Shown here: piece by piece, positions 1 to 8,905 of the stretch
Layout of the letters: every line of letters starts with the position of its first letter
Position numbering within the stretch: the first letter of the stretch is position 1
Assembly: GCF_020866845.1 (NCBI RefSeq)
Contig: NZ_CP086594.1
Coordinates: 1,116,001 to 1,180,000 of the forward strand
Origin: Sphingomonas radiodurans
GTDB lineage: Bacteria > Pseudomonadota > Alphaproteobacteria > Sphingomonadales > Sphingomonadaceae
Reading direction: 5' to 3'
DNA length: 64,000 nt
Translations under genes and position numbers: made by a program
Notes under the pieces: generated by a model
What the model was told of the DNA's origin: nothing
The model's database searches: none
What the model saw: only the letters and a program-made list of their open reading frames with translations

Positions 1-508
1 GACCTGCGGCAACTTCGGCCGCACCAGCGCGGAGCCGCTGCAGAATACCTACATCAAGTCGGGCAAGGTCTCGTTCGAATTCCGTGACTTCCTGGTCCAC
101 GCGCCCGATCTCGGCGTTGCGATCCTCGGCCAGTGCGCTGGCGAAACGCCATTCTTCCCGATCCTTGATCAGATGTTCGCCGAACAGAACGGCTTCCTTG
201 AGAAGCTCGAGACCATCCCCGCCGATTTCCAGCAACGCCTCCAGGCGATGAGCCCGGCGCAGCAGGCCACAGCCTGGGTCGAATATCTCGGCTACCTCGA
301 TTTCGTGAAGCAGCGCGGCCTAACCGAAACCCAGGCGCGCCAGTGCCTCGCCGATCCGGGGCGGATCGAGGCCGTCGCCAAGGTTTCCGAAACCGCGATG
401 AAGGACAAGGAAGTCACCGGCACGCCGACCTTCTTCCTGAACGGCGAAAAGATCGAAGCCGCCAGCTGGCCCCAGGTCGAAACCGCGCTGAAGGGCGCGG
501 GGGCCTAA
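1..508 (+). CDS. DsbA/thioredoxin-fold protein (5' end missing)
   Basis: The gene enters from outside the window; the reading frame is open from base 2 to the TAA at 506-508, giving about 168 residues. The C-terminal half carries a cis-Pro motif (TGTPTFFLNG) followed by a short alpha/beta end, typical of DsbA-like disulfide oxidoreductases (Thioredoxin_4 type). These act on cysteines in the periplasm; the signal peptide would lie upstream of the window. At the visible start the active-site region reads TCGNF, so the position expected to hold the second cysteine of CxxC is Phe. If that alignment is right, the protein has one active-site cysteine and may act as an isomerase, a chaperone or a partner rather than a dithiol oxidase. 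It is followed by a palindromic repeat and then smc. Confidence 0.8.
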   Translation, partial: TCGNFGRTSAEPLQNTYIKSGKVSFEFRDFLVHAPDLGVAILGQCAGETPFFPILDQMFAEQNGFLEKLETIPADFQQRLQAMSPAQQATAWVEYLGYLDFVKQRGLTETQARQCLADPGRIEAVAKVSETAMKDKEVTGTPTFFLNGEKIEAASWPQVETALKGAGA

Positions 509-520
509 CACCCTCCCCTC

Positions 521-602
521 GTCACCCCGGGCTTGACCCGGGGTCCCGCTTCTTTACCACCGTCGCTCGATCAGCGGGACCCCGCATCAAGTCCGGGGTG
601 AC
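521..602. repeat. Family A palindromic repeat, copy 1
   Basis: An 82-base element bounded by GTCACCCCGG and its exact reverse complement CCGGGGTGAC. The inner arms also pair (GGGTCCCGCT against AGCGGGACCC). It lies 13 bases after the thioredoxin-fold gene and could fold into a long hairpin that ends or protects that transcript. Related copies are at 55099-55125 and 57989-58072. Confidence 0.85.
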
Positions 603-657
603 GGAGTAACGGAGGGGCCTTGCGTCCCTCTGCAGGCCGCGCTCAACTCCATCCAAC

Positions 658-3600
658 GTGCAGATCAAGCGCCTCCGCCTGTCCGGCTTCAAAAGCTTCG
701 TCGACCCCGCCGATCTGCGCATCGAGCCGGGGCTGACCGGGGTCGTCGGCCCCAACGGCTGCGGCAAGTCCAACCTGCTCGAAGCGCTGCGCTGGACGAT
801 GGGCGAAAACAGCGCGAAATCGATGCGCGGCGCCGGCATGGAAGACGTGATCTTCGCCGGCACCGCGACACGGCCTGCGCGCGATTTTGCAGAAGTCTCG
901 CTGCTTGCCGAGATCGCGGGACAGGAAACCGAAGTCGTCCGCCGGATCGAGCGCGGTGCCGGCAGCGCCTACCGCATCGACGGCCGCGACGTGCGCGCCA
1001 AGGACGTGTCGCTCCTGTTCGCCGACGCCGCGACCGGCGCGCATTCGCCCGCGCTCGTCAGCCAGGGCCGGATCAGCGCCGTCATCGCCGCCAAGCCCAC
1101 CGATCGCCGCGCGATGCTCGAAGAAGCCGCCGGCATCGCCGGCCTCCACGTCCGCCGCCGCGACGCCGAGCAGAAGTTGCGCGCGACCGAGGCGAACCTC
1201 GAACGACTCGACGAAGTCATCGCCGATCAGGAGGCGCGCGCCAACGCGCTCCGCCGCCAGGCCCGTCAGGCCGAGCGATACCGCACCCTCTCGCGCCAGA
1301 TCCGCGTCGCCGAAGCGCGCATGATCTTCGCCCGCTGGCGCGAAGCCGCCGTCGCCGCCGATGCCGCCAAGGCTGAAGCCGCCGCCGCCGACACGCGCGT
1401 CGCGCAGGCAACCGAAGCCCAGCACGCCGCCGCCGCCTATCAGGCGCAAGCCACCGAAACGCTCGCTCAAGCCCGCACCGCCGCGCTCGCCGCGCGCGAC
1501 CGCAGCGGCGAGATCGCGCACCACCTCGCGGGGCTCCGCAGCGAGGAACAGGCCGTCACCCGCCGCCTCGCCGAGCTCACCCAGTCCGCCGCCCGCATCA
1601 CTGCCGATCGCACCCGCGAAGGCGCACTCGCCAACGACGCCGCCGACGCGCTCGCCCGGCTCGACACCGAACGCAAGGCGCTCGAAGCCACCATAACCCG
1701 CGCCGCGGCCGACCTGCCGACACACGAGGCCACACTCGCCGACGCCGAACGCCACGCCCGCGACGCCGAGGTCGCGCTCGCCCAGGCACTATCGCGTCAG
1801 GCGAGCGAAGCCGCCGACGCCCGCGTCGCGCACGCCGCCGCCGCCGCCGCGTGCGCGCGCCTGGACCGCGCCGATCGCGACGCCGCACAGGTCACCGCCC
1901 AACGCGCCGCGCTTGGCGACGCGGCCCCGCTGGAAGCAGAACGGATCGCCGCCGCCGAGAAGCTGAAGACGGCGCTGCACGACGCCGAAGAAGCGCGCGC
2001 GGCACAGGCCACCGCCGAAGCCGACGAACGCCACGCAATCAGCGCGCGCGACGCCGCCCAGGCCGCCCGCGCCACCGCCCGCGCCGATCTCGCGACGCTC
2101 GACAGCGAAGCCACCGCGCTTCGCCGCGCGACCGAGCGCAAAGGGCGCGATCGCCTGCTCGATCACGTCCGCGCCGCGCCGGGTTACGAACGCGCGCTGG
2201 CCGCCGCGCTCGGCGATGATCTTGAGGTCGGGTTAGACCCCGCCGCGGACAGTTTTTGGTTTCAGAACCGAGTCGCTTCCGAAGGTTTGACCCCGCCATC
2301 CCCCGCAGATTGCCTGCTTCCGCACGTCACCGCACCGCCTTTTCTCTCGCTCCGGCTTGCACACATCATCGTTCTCGACAGCGACGATGGCCACACGCTC
2401 GCTCCCGGCGAACGCCTCGTCACGCGCGCCGGCGCCCTGCGCCGCTGGGACGGATTCACCGCAAAGCACAGCGGCGTCGTCGCCGCCGAACGCCTCGAAC
2501 GCCTCAACCGCCTCACCGAAATTGACGCCGCCTTGCCCGCCGCACGGACCGCGGTCGAGCTCGCCGACCACGCCTTAAGTGACCAAGATCAAAGAATTAT
2601 CACCGCCCGCACCGCCGCGAGGGCGGCCCGCGATCAACTCGCCCGCGCCGACACGATCGCCCGCGACGCCCGTACGCGTCAGGACCGCGCCACCGCCCAA
2701 CTCGAACGCCTCGCGGGCCTGCGCACCGACCTCGACGCCCGCGCCGCCCGCACCACAGCCGAGCGCGACGAAGCCGCCCGCGACCACGAAGGCGCCACCG
2801 CCGCGCTCGCCGCCCTCCCAGATACCTCCGCCACCGCCGAAAAAGTCGTCTCATTTCAACACGAAGCAGAGCTACGCCGCACCGCCGTCGCCGACGCCCG
2901 CGCCGCCCGCACCGCCGCGACGCGGGCCAGCGAGGATGCCCGCACCCGCCTCGCCGCCGCGCAGTCCGACATGAAAAGCTGGCGCGCCCGTGCCGGCGAC
3001 GCCGCCCGCCGAATCGCCGACATGGCGAAGCGCGAAGCCGAGATCGCCGCCGAAACCGACACGCTCGCCGGCAAACCTGCGGCGCTCGCCGCCACGATCC
3101 TTAACGCCGCGGCCGATCACGATGCCGCCCGCACCTCAGCCGACAAGCTCGCCGCCGTCGAGCGCGCCGCCGAGACAGCCCGGCGCAACACCGAGAATAC
3201 CGCCCGCCTCGCCGGCGAAACGCTCGCGCAGGCCCGCGAAGCCCGCGCCGGCGCCGTCGCGCGCGCCGAAAATCAGGAATTGCGCCGCGTCGAAATGGGC
3301 CGCGTCTCGGGCGAACGCTTCGAATGCCCCGCCCCCGTTCTTCCCGAAAAGATCGGCTTCGCCAGCGCCGACGTTCGCGCCCCGCAGGAAGAATCCGCCG
3401 CGCACGATAAGCTGACGCTGGATCGCGAGCGGATCGGCCCCGTCAACCTCGTCGCCGAACAGGAGCTTGCCGCGCTCGAAGCCGGCGCCAGCGGCAACGC
3501 CGCCGAACGTGAGGAACTGGGGCTCGCGGTCAACCGCCTGCGCGGCTCGATCGGCACGCTCAACCGCGAGGGCCGCCAACGCCTCCTCGCCGCGTTCGAG

Positions 3601-4059
3601 GCGGTAAACGGCCACTTCCGCCGCCTGTTCACCACGCTGTTCGATGGCGGCCAGGCACACCTCGAACTGATCGACTCGGATGATCCGCTGGAGGCCGGGC
3701 TCGAGATCATGGCGCAGCCCCCCGGCAAGCGCCTCCAGTCGCTCACATTATTGTCCGGCGGCGAACAGGCGCTGACCGCAGTGGCGCTCATCTTCGGCCT
3801 GTTCCTCACCAACCCCGCGCCGATCTGCGTCCTCGACGAAGTCGACGCCCCGCTCGACGACGCCAACATCGAACGCTTCTGCGACCTCCTAGATCGCATG
3901 ACCCGCGAAACCCAGACGCGCTACCTGATCGTCACCCACAACGCCGTCACCATGAGCCGCATGCACCGCCTCTTCGGCGTCACGATGATCGAACGCGGAG
4001 TGAGCCGCTTGGTCTCGGTCGACCTTCAAGCCGCCGAAACGCTGCTGGCGGCAGAATAA
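658..4059 (+). CDS. smc: Chromosome segregation protein SMC
   Basis: SMC is the long coiled-coil ATPase of the bacterial condensin complex (with ScpA and ScpB). It organises and separates sister chromosomes in the cytoplasm. The 1133-residue protein has the expected order: N-terminal ATPase half with Walker A (GPNGCGKSN, residues 31-39), an Ala/Arg/Glu-rich coiled coil, a hinge at about 500-615, a second coiled coil, then the C-terminal ATPase half with the ABC signature LSGGEQ (about 1031-1037) and Walker B (VLDEVDAPLDD, about 1057). It starts with GTG; the frame gives MQIKRLRLSGFKSF, the normal SMC N-terminus. Part of the hinge (about 2250-2380) and a short stretch near 2574-2604 use AT-richer codons than the rest. 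Confidence 0.97.
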   Translation: MQIKRLRLSGFKSFVDPADLRIEPGLTGVVGPNGCGKSNLLEALRWTMGENSAKSMRGAGMEDVIFAGTATRPARDFAEVSLLAEIAGQETEVVRRIERGAGSAYRIDGRDVRAKDVSLLFADAATGAHSPALVSQGRISAVIAAKPTDRRAMLEEAAGIAGLHVRRRDAEQKLRATEANLERLDEVIADQEARANALRRQARQAERYRTLSRQIRVAEARMIFARWREAAVAADAAKAEAAAADTRVAQATEAQHAAAAYQAQATETLAQARTAALAARDRSGEIAHHLAGLRSEEQAVTRRLAELTQSAARITADRTREGALANDAADALARLDTERKALEATITRAAADLPTHEATLADAERHARDAEVALAQALSRQASEAADARVAHAAAAAACARLDRADRDAAQVTAQRAALGDAAPLEAERIAAAEKLKTALHDAEEARAAQATAEADERHAISARDAAQAARATARADLATLDSEATALRRATERKGRDRLLDHVRAAPGYERALAAALGDDLEVGLDPAADSFWFQNRVASEGLTPPSPADCLLPHVTAPPFLSLRLAHIIVLDSDDGHTLAPGERLVTRAGALRRWDGFTAKHSGVVAAERLERLNRLTEIDAALPAARTAVELADHALSDQDQRIITARTAARAARDQLARADTIARDARTRQDRATAQLERLAGLRTDLDARAARTTAERDEAARDHEGATAALAALPDTSATAEKVVSFQHEAELRRTAVADARAARTAATRASEDARTRLAAAQSDMKSWRARAGDAARRIADMAKREAEIAAETDTLAGKPAALAATILNAAADHDAARTSADKLAAVERAAETARRNTENTARLAGETLAQAREARAGAVARAENQELRRVEMGRVSGERFECPAPVLPEKIGFASADVRAPQEESAAHDKLTLDRERIGPVNLVAEQELAALEAGASGNAAEREELGLAVNRLRGSIGTLNREGRQRLLAAFEAVNGHFRRLFTTLFDGGQAHLELIDSDDPLEAGLEIMAQPPGKRLQSLTLLSGGEQALTAVALIFGLFLTNPAPICVLDEVDAPLDDANIERFCDLLDRMTRETQTRYLIVTHNAVTMSRMHRLFGVTMIERGVSRLVSVDLQAAETLLAAE

Positions 4060-4191
4060 TCCTCCCCATCGAAGATGGGGAGGGGGACCGCCGCCGAAGG
4101 CGGTGGTGGAGGGGACGCGCCAAAAGCGGCACGCTCGCGTCTTCCCCTCACCAGCCTACGGCTGTTCCCCTTCCCCACTGCGTGGGGAGGA
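4060..4191. repeat. Family B palindromic repeat, copy 1
   Basis: A 132-base element that opens with TCCTCCCC and closes with its complement GGGGAGGA, with further internal pairing arms. It lies between the convergent ends of smc and the GT87-type gene. It also encodes the last codons of the latter. Other copies: 34339-34467 and 48076-48189. Confidence 0.85.
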
Positions 4192-5376
4192 CAATATCCA
4201 CACCGGCCCCTCACTCCGCACCCCATCCACGATCGCCCACACCATCGCCACCGCCCGAAACCCCGCCGCCACGGCGATATGCCCCTGCGTCACCCCCATC
4301 CCCGCTCCACCCGGCGACGCGAAATACCAGAACTCCGCCCAATACGCCGCCAGATCCCCCATCACGAACCACGCCACCGGCCACAGCCGCCGCGAGGTCA
4401 GCAGCAGAAACGGATACAGCCACAGATCGAACTGCGGCGAATACACCTTGTTGGTCAGCAGGAACCACGCGAGCACCGGCGTGAACAACACCCACAGTCG
4501 ATCCCCATGCCGCCGCCAGCCAAGCCCGACGATCGCCGCAGCTCCCCCGGCGAACACCAGAAACGACCATAGATTGCGAGCCGCGATTTCGGTCACCCAC
4601 CAGCCCTGGACCGCCATGATCTCCCACACCGACGCCGCCGTCCCGCTTCGCGCGCTGCTGAAAGTGTAGAACTCCGCCCAATTGTCGAACGCCCGCAACG
4701 CGAACGGCAGGTTCAGCGCGCCCCAGAAGACGATTGCCGTCACCGTCAGCACCGCCGCGCTCGCGATCCGCGCCCGCCACGTCGCCCCCCGCCCGAAAAG
4801 CGCACCGAGCCCGAGCAGCGGTAGCAACAACACCGGAAACAGCTTCGCCGCCGTCCCGATCGCCGCCAGCGCAGCACCCGTCAACGCCTCGCCGCGCCGC
4901 GCCGCCAGCATTGCTGCCATTGCCAGAGCCACCGCCAGCATGTCCCAATTGTGCCCCAGGTACAGCACCAGCGGCGGCGCCCCCGCCCACCACCAGCGCC
5001 GCGACAGCGGCACGCCCGCCTGCTCCATCATCCGCAGCACCGCGAACGCGAGCGCAGCGTTGACGATCGACACCACCAACAGGAAATCGAACGCATCCCC
5101 GCGCGCGCCGCCGATCGTGCGCACGACCAGCCCCTCAAGCCAGATCAGCGCCCCCGCCAGCACCGGATATTCGATCCGCGACTCGACATACGGCAATTGC
5201 CCCGCCGCCACGCCGCGCAGGCCCCAGAAGGGCACCGCATCCGAGTAGCAACCGGTCAGATACTGCTCGTCGCCGGTCCACACCGCCCCGCAATGCGCCT
5301 TGAACAGCCACCCCGCGACGCACGTCAGCGCCAGCAGCAGATAGGGGCCAGGATGGTCAACACGAGGCAATCGCAT
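4156..5376 (-). CDS. GT87/DUF2029-type membrane glycosyltransferase
   Basis: A 406-residue protein made mostly of hydrophobic segments (about ten predicted by eye). It resembles the DUF2029/GT87 mannosyltransferase-like family, which uses polyprenyl-phosphate sugars at the membrane. Visible signs are an early extracytoplasmic loop rich in acidic and Tyr residues (TGDEQYLTGCYSD, residues 34-46), the segment ESRIEYPVLAG at 65-75, and a later NKVYSPQFDLWLYPF stretch, which is common in this family. The acceptor is unknown. The last dozen residues (ending SGEGEQP) and the stop codon are encoded inside the family B repeat, so the natural C-terminus was probably replaced when the repeat arrived. 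It is divergent from the radical SAM gene. Confidence 0.75.
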   Translation of the reverse strand: MRLPRVDHPGPYLLLALTCVAGWLFKAHCGAVWTGDEQYLTGCYSDAVPFWGLRGVAAGQLPYVESRIEYPVLAGALIWLEGLVVRTIGGARGDAFDFLLVVSIVNAALAFAVLRMMEQAGVPLSRRWWWAGAPPLVLYLGHNWDMLAVALAMAAMLAARRGEALTGAALAAIGTAAKLFPVLLLPLLGLGALFGRGATWRARIASAAVLTVTAIVFWGALNLPFALRAFDNWAEFYTFSSARSGTAASVWEIMAVQGWWVTEIAARNLWSFLVFAGGAAAIVGLGWRRHGDRLWVLFTPVLAWFLLTNKVYSPQFDLWLYPFLLLTSRRLWPVAWFVMGDLAAYWAEFWYFASPGGAGMGVTQGHIAVAAGFRAVAMVWAIVDGVRSEGPVWILSSPRSGEGEQP

Positions 5377-5442
5377 CGATTGCGGTTAGCCGCGAATTGT
5401 GACGAGGTCGACACGTCCAGCAGGAGAACCTATGTAGAACGG

Positions 5443-6690
5443 ATGGCGCAGCTCGATGTCCGACAGAAACTCGAAATACTTGCAGACGCGGCGAAATATG
5501 ACGCATCGTGTGCCTCGTCGGGCACTGCCAAGCGCAACTCGCGCGATGGCAAGGGGCTTGGTTCGACCGAAGGCTCGGGCATCTGTCATGCGTACGCCCC
5601 AGACGGCCGCTGCATTAGCCTGCTCAAGATCCTGCTGACCAATAGCTGCATCTTCGACTGCCATTATTGCATCAACCGCAAGAGCTCGAACGTTCGCCGC
5701 GCGCGCTTCACCGCGCAGGAAGTCGTGAACCTCACGCTGTCCTTCTACCGCCGCAACTATATCGAAGGGCTGTTCCTTTCCTCGGGCATCATCAGCTCGT
5801 CGAACTACACGATGGAGCAGATGGTCGAGGTCGCGCGAAGCTTGCGCGAGGATCATCATTTCCGCGGATACATCCACCTCAAGACGATCCCCGACGCCGA
5901 TCCCGAACTGATCCATCAGGCCGGGCTGTACGCCGATCGCATGTCGATCAACGTCGAGCTGCCGACCGTCAGCGGCCTGAAGCGGCTCGCCCCCGAAAAG
6001 GACAATGGCCGCATCGAAGGCGCGATGAGCGGGCTGCGCACCTCGATCCTCGACACGCGCGACGCCAAGAAGAAGTACAAGTCCGCCCCAACCTTCGCGC
6101 CCGCAGGCCAATCCACTCAGATGATCGTCGGCGCCGATGCTGCGACCGACGGCGACATCGTCACCAAGGCCGCGACGCTCTACGATCGCTTCGAGCTGCG
6201 CCGCGTCTACTACTCGGCGTTTAGCCCGATCCCCGACGCGTCGGCCGTGCTGCCGCTTCAGCGCCCCCCGCTGATGCGCGAACATCGCCTGTACCAATCC
6301 GACTGGCTGATGCGCTTCTACGGTTTCCAGCCGGCCGAGGTCATCGCCGCGGCGGACGAGGCGACCGGCATGCTGCCGCTCGACATCGATCCCAAGCTCG
6401 CTTGGGCACTCAAATTCCGTGGCAGTTTCCCGGTCGACGTGAACCGCGCTCCACGCGAACTGCTGCTTCGCGTGCCGGGTCTCGGCACGAAGGCCGTCGC
6501 CAACATCCTCACGAGCCGCCGTTGGCGCAAGCTGCGGCTGGAGGATGTCGCGCGGCTGACCGTCTCAATCGCCAAGATCCGGCCGTTCATCGTCGCCGCC
6601 GATTGGCGCCCGATCACGCTGACCGACAAGGCAGAGCTCAAGCCACTGGTCGCGCCGAAGCAGAAACAGCTCGAACTCTTCGCCGCCTAA
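5443..6690 (+). CDS. Putative DNA modification/repair radical SAM protein
   Basis: A 415-residue radical SAM enzyme matching the family described as linked to uracil-DNA glycosylase (TIGR03916-like). The [4Fe-4S]-binding CxxxCxxC is at C69, C73 and C76 (SCIFDCHYC). The C-terminal third has a helix-hairpin-helix DNA-binding motif (LLLRVPGLGTKAVANIL), like those of DNA repair proteins. The reaction is not known. I chose the ATG at 5443 because the family normally begins just before KLEILADAAKYD; the frame is open further upstream, but that part only reads antisense through the neighbouring gene. The usual partner genes (a DNA-metabolism protein and a UDG-family protein) are not adjacent: the next gene is rarD on the other strand, overlapping by 4 bases at the 3' ends. 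Confidence 0.85.
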   Translation: MAQLDVRQKLEILADAAKYDASCASSGTAKRNSRDGKGLGSTEGSGICHAYAPDGRCISLLKILLTNSCIFDCHYCINRKSSNVRRARFTAQEVVNLTLSFYRRNYIEGLFLSSGIISSSNYTMEQMVEVARSLREDHHFRGYIHLKTIPDADPELIHQAGLYADRMSINVELPTVSGLKRLAPEKDNGRIEGAMSGLRTSILDTRDAKKKYKSAPTFAPAGQSTQMIVGADAATDGDIVTKAATLYDRFELRRVYYSAFSPIPDASAVLPLQRPPLMREHRLYQSDWLMRFYGFQPAEVIAAADEATGMLPLDIDPKLAWALKFRGSFPVDVNRAPRELLLRVPGLGTKAVANILTSRRWRKLRLEDVARLTVSIAKIRPFIVAADWRPITLTDKAELKPLVAPKQKQLELFAA

Positions 6691-7565
6691 GGCTCCCGTG
6701 CCGCGCGCACGCTGTCCCACGCGAACACCGCGCATCCGGCCCAGATCAGCGCGAACACCAGCAGATGCAGCGGCAGCAGCGGCTCGCCGAACACCGCAAC
6801 TGCGACGATGAACTGCAGCGTCGGCGCAACATATTGCAGCAGCGCCATCGACGAATAGGGCAAGCGCCGTGCCGCTGCGGCGAACATCAGCAGCGGCGCC
6901 GCCGTCACCACGCCGAGCAGCACCAGCAGCACATCGGTGCCACTCGACTGCCCGAACGCCCCCGTCCCGGTCCCCGCCAGCACCAGCGCATAGCCCAGCG
7001 ACACCGGCGCCAGCATCATCGTCTCGAGCGTCAACCCGCCCAGCGAGTCGATCGCCACCACCTTGCGCACCAGCCCGTAGACACCGAACGTCACCGCCAG
7101 CGACAGCGAGATCCACAAGGTATCGAGCGCAACCAGCGCCATAGCGACCACGCCCACCGCCGCGATGCCGATCGCCACCCCCTGCAACCGCCGCAGCCGC
7201 TCGCCCAGCACCACCACGCCAAGCGCCACGTTGATGAGCGGATTGATGAAATATCCGAGGCTCCCCGCCAGCGCATGCTGGTTGTTCACCGCCCAGATGA
7301 AGATCAGCCAGTTGATCGCGATCAGCGTCGCGCTCGCCGCCAGCATTGCCAGCGTCCGCGCGGTCATCGCGTCGCGGATCGACGGCCAGCGCCGCAGCAC
7401 GGTCACGACGATGATCAGCAGCACGACCGACCAGATCACGCGATGCGCCAGCACCTCGAGCGGGGGCACCGCCGCAAGCAGCCGGAAGTAGAGCGGCAGC
7501 ACGCCCCACATCGCATAGGCGCCGAGTGCGAGCAGCAGCCCGCCGCGCGCCGAACGATGGGTCAT
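6687..7565 (-). CDS. rarD: RarD-type EamA permease
   Basis: A 292-residue inner-membrane protein of the drug/metabolite transporter superfamily (EamA, RarD subfamily) with about ten transmembrane helices in two repeats. The N-terminus GAYAMWGVLPLYFRLL and the segment NWLIFIWAVNNQHALAGSLG are RarD hallmarks. E. coli RarD is linked to chloramphenicol sensitivity, but the natural substrate is unknown. Its stop overlaps the 3' end of the radical SAM gene on the opposite strand by 4 bases. It begins only 7 bases after the gpmA stop, so the two are probably co-transcribed as gpmA-rarD. Confidence 0.9.
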   Translation of the reverse strand: MTHRSARGGLLLALGAYAMWGVLPLYFRLLAAVPPLEVLAHRVIWSVVLLIIVVTVLRRWPSIRDAMTARTLAMLAASATLIAINWLIFIWAVNNQHALAGSLGYFINPLINVALGVVVLGERLRRLQGVAIGIAAVGVVAMALVALDTLWISLSLAVTFGVYGLVRKVVAIDSLGGLTLETMMLAPVSLGYALVLAGTGTGAFGQSSGTDVLLVLLGVVTAAPLLMFAAAARRLPYSSMALLQYVAPTLQFIVAVAVFGEPLLPLHLLVFALIWAGCAVFAWDSVRAAREP

Positions 7566-7572
7566 GCCGCGA

Positions 7573-8259
7573 TCAACGCTCGCTCAGATAATAGCGATCG
7601 GTCGCGACCAGCGTGTCGTCCAACTCGTACACGATCGGCTGGCCGGTCGGGATCTCCAGGCTCGTGATCTCGTCGTCGGGGATGTTCGACAGATGCTTGA
7701 CCAGCGCGCGCAACGAATTGCCATGCGCCGAGATCAGCACCCGCTGTCCGGCGCGCAGCTCGGGCGCGATCCGCTCCTCCCAATATGGCAGGACGCGTGC
7801 GATCGTGTCCTTCAGGCTCTCGGTGCGCGGGATGTCGATCCCAGCGTAGCGGCGGTCGCCGGTCATGTCGTAAGGCCCGCCCGCCTCTTCCACCGGGGGC
7901 GGGATGTCGAAGCTGCGGCGCCAGACATGCACCTGCTCGTTGCCGTGCTTGGCCGCCGTCTCGGCCTTGTCGAGCCCGGTCAGCCCGCCATAATGCCGCT
8001 CGTTCAGCCGCCAGTGCTTCTCGGTCGGCAGCCACAGCCGCCCCATCGCCTCCAGCGCGATGTTCAGCGTCTTGATCGCGCGCGTCTGTAGGGAAGTGAA
8101 GGTCAGGTCGAAATCGAGGCCCCTCGCCGCCATCAGCTCGCCCGCCGCCTTCGCTTCCGCGACGCCCTTTTCGGTTACGTCGACGTCCCACCAGCCGGTG
8201 AAGCGGTTCTCGAGGTTCCAGGCAGATTGCCCGTGGCGAATCAGGACGAGGGTGGGCAT
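7573..8259 (-). CDS. gpmA: 2,3-bisphosphoglycerate-dependent phosphoglycerate mutase
   Basis: This enzyme interconverts 3- and 2-phosphoglycerate in glycolysis and gluconeogenesis, through a phosphohistidine. The 228-residue protein has the catalytic [10 protein letters not shown] motif at its N-terminus (phospho-His at residue 9), [12 protein letters not shown] in the middle, and the second catalytic His in [10 protein letters not shown]. Length and motifs fit the dPGM family. The start at 8259 ([10 protein letters not shown]) is the family start; an in-frame ATG 75 bases upstream would add a tail unlike the family. Confidence 0.96.
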   Translation of the reverse strand: MPTLVLIRHGQSAWNLENRFTGWWDVDVTEKGVAEAKAAGELMAARGLDFDLTFTSLQTRAIKTLNIALEAMGRLWLPTEKHWRLNERHYGGLTGLDKAETAAKHGNEQVHVWRRSFDIPPPVEEAGGPYDMTGDRRYAGIDIPRTESLKDTIARVLPYWEERIAPELRAGQRVLISAHGNSLRALVKHLSNIPDDEITSLEIPTGQPIVYELDDTLVATDRYYLSER

Positions 8260-8355
8260 CGCTGGCAGGTCTCCGGTTGGGGCGGGCCGTGGTCGGTCGC
8301 CGCGCTGATAGAGACAAGCGCCGCCATCCGACAAGCGCTGCCGGCCCGAGTGGCG

Positions 8356-8832
8356 TTACTCCGCCGCTTCGCGCTCTTCGCCGTACGAGACATCGCTCGG
8401 CAGCGCCCAGTGCAGGTCGCCCATGCCGAGCACCCGCCCGTCATGACTCATCACCGCGACCTGCTGGATCGGGCGATTGTCACGCTTGTCGACCAGGATA
8501 GGGAATGCCGGGCAGCCGGTCTCCCAGCGCTCGCCCCATTGCCGCAGCGCCACCATCGTCGGCAGCAACGCATAGCCCTTATCGGTCAGATGATAGGCGA
8601 TCTTGCGCCGGTCTTCCGGCAGCGACTTGCGCTCCATCATCCCATGATCGACGAACCGGGCGAGCCGGTTTGCGAGGATGTTGCGCGCGATCCCGAGCTC
8701 GGACTGGAACTCCTCAAAATGATGCAGGCCGTTGAACGCCGCCCGCAGGATCAGGAACGCCCAGCGCTCCCCCATCGCCTCCAGCGCCGCCGGCAGGCTG
8801 CATTCCTGTAGCGGCTCGCGCAGCTCTCCCAT
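8356..8832 (-). CDS. HxlR-family winged-helix transcriptional regulator
   Basis: A 158-residue cytoplasmic DNA-binding protein. The N-terminal 100 residues fit the HxlR winged helix: a conserved Cys at residue 11 (QECSLPAALEAMGERWAFLILR region), a recognition-helix area around NILANRLARFVDHGMM, and a wing around PEDRRKIAYHLTDKG. Some HxlR proteins sense electrophiles or oxidants through this Cys; the signal here is unknown. The roughly 55-residue C-terminal extension (ending SYGEEREAAE) is longer than the minimal family. It is divergent from the small secreted protein at 8995, and the shared gap holds an operator-like repeat, so autoregulation plus control of that gene is likely. Confidence 0.88.
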   Translation of the reverse strand: MGELREPLQECSLPAALEAMGERWAFLILRAAFNGLHHFEEFQSELGIARNILANRLARFVDHGMMERKSLPEDRRKIAYHLTDKGYALLPTMVALRQWGERWETGCPAFPILVDKRDNRPIQQVAVMSHDGRVLGMGDLHWALPSDVSYGEEREAAE

Positions 8833-8905
8833 CCGAACTCCTCGCTTTCACATCACCGTAACGCATTTGCGCAGGCGAACCGCATAGAAAATAAGGGTTG
8901 TCGAA

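Noticed and set aside
643..1755. A 370-codon minus-strand open frame opposite smc
   Set aside because: Gly/Ala/Arg-rich shadow of the smc N-terminal half.
4951..5442. N-terminal extension of the radical SAM protein
   Set aside because: The extra 164 codons are antisense to the GT87-type gene and have shadow composition; the family begins at 5443.
8260..8355. Small gene between gpmA and the HxlR regulator
   Set aside because: No plausible start with a ribosome-binding site; reads as 5' untranslated and promoter sequence of gpmA.
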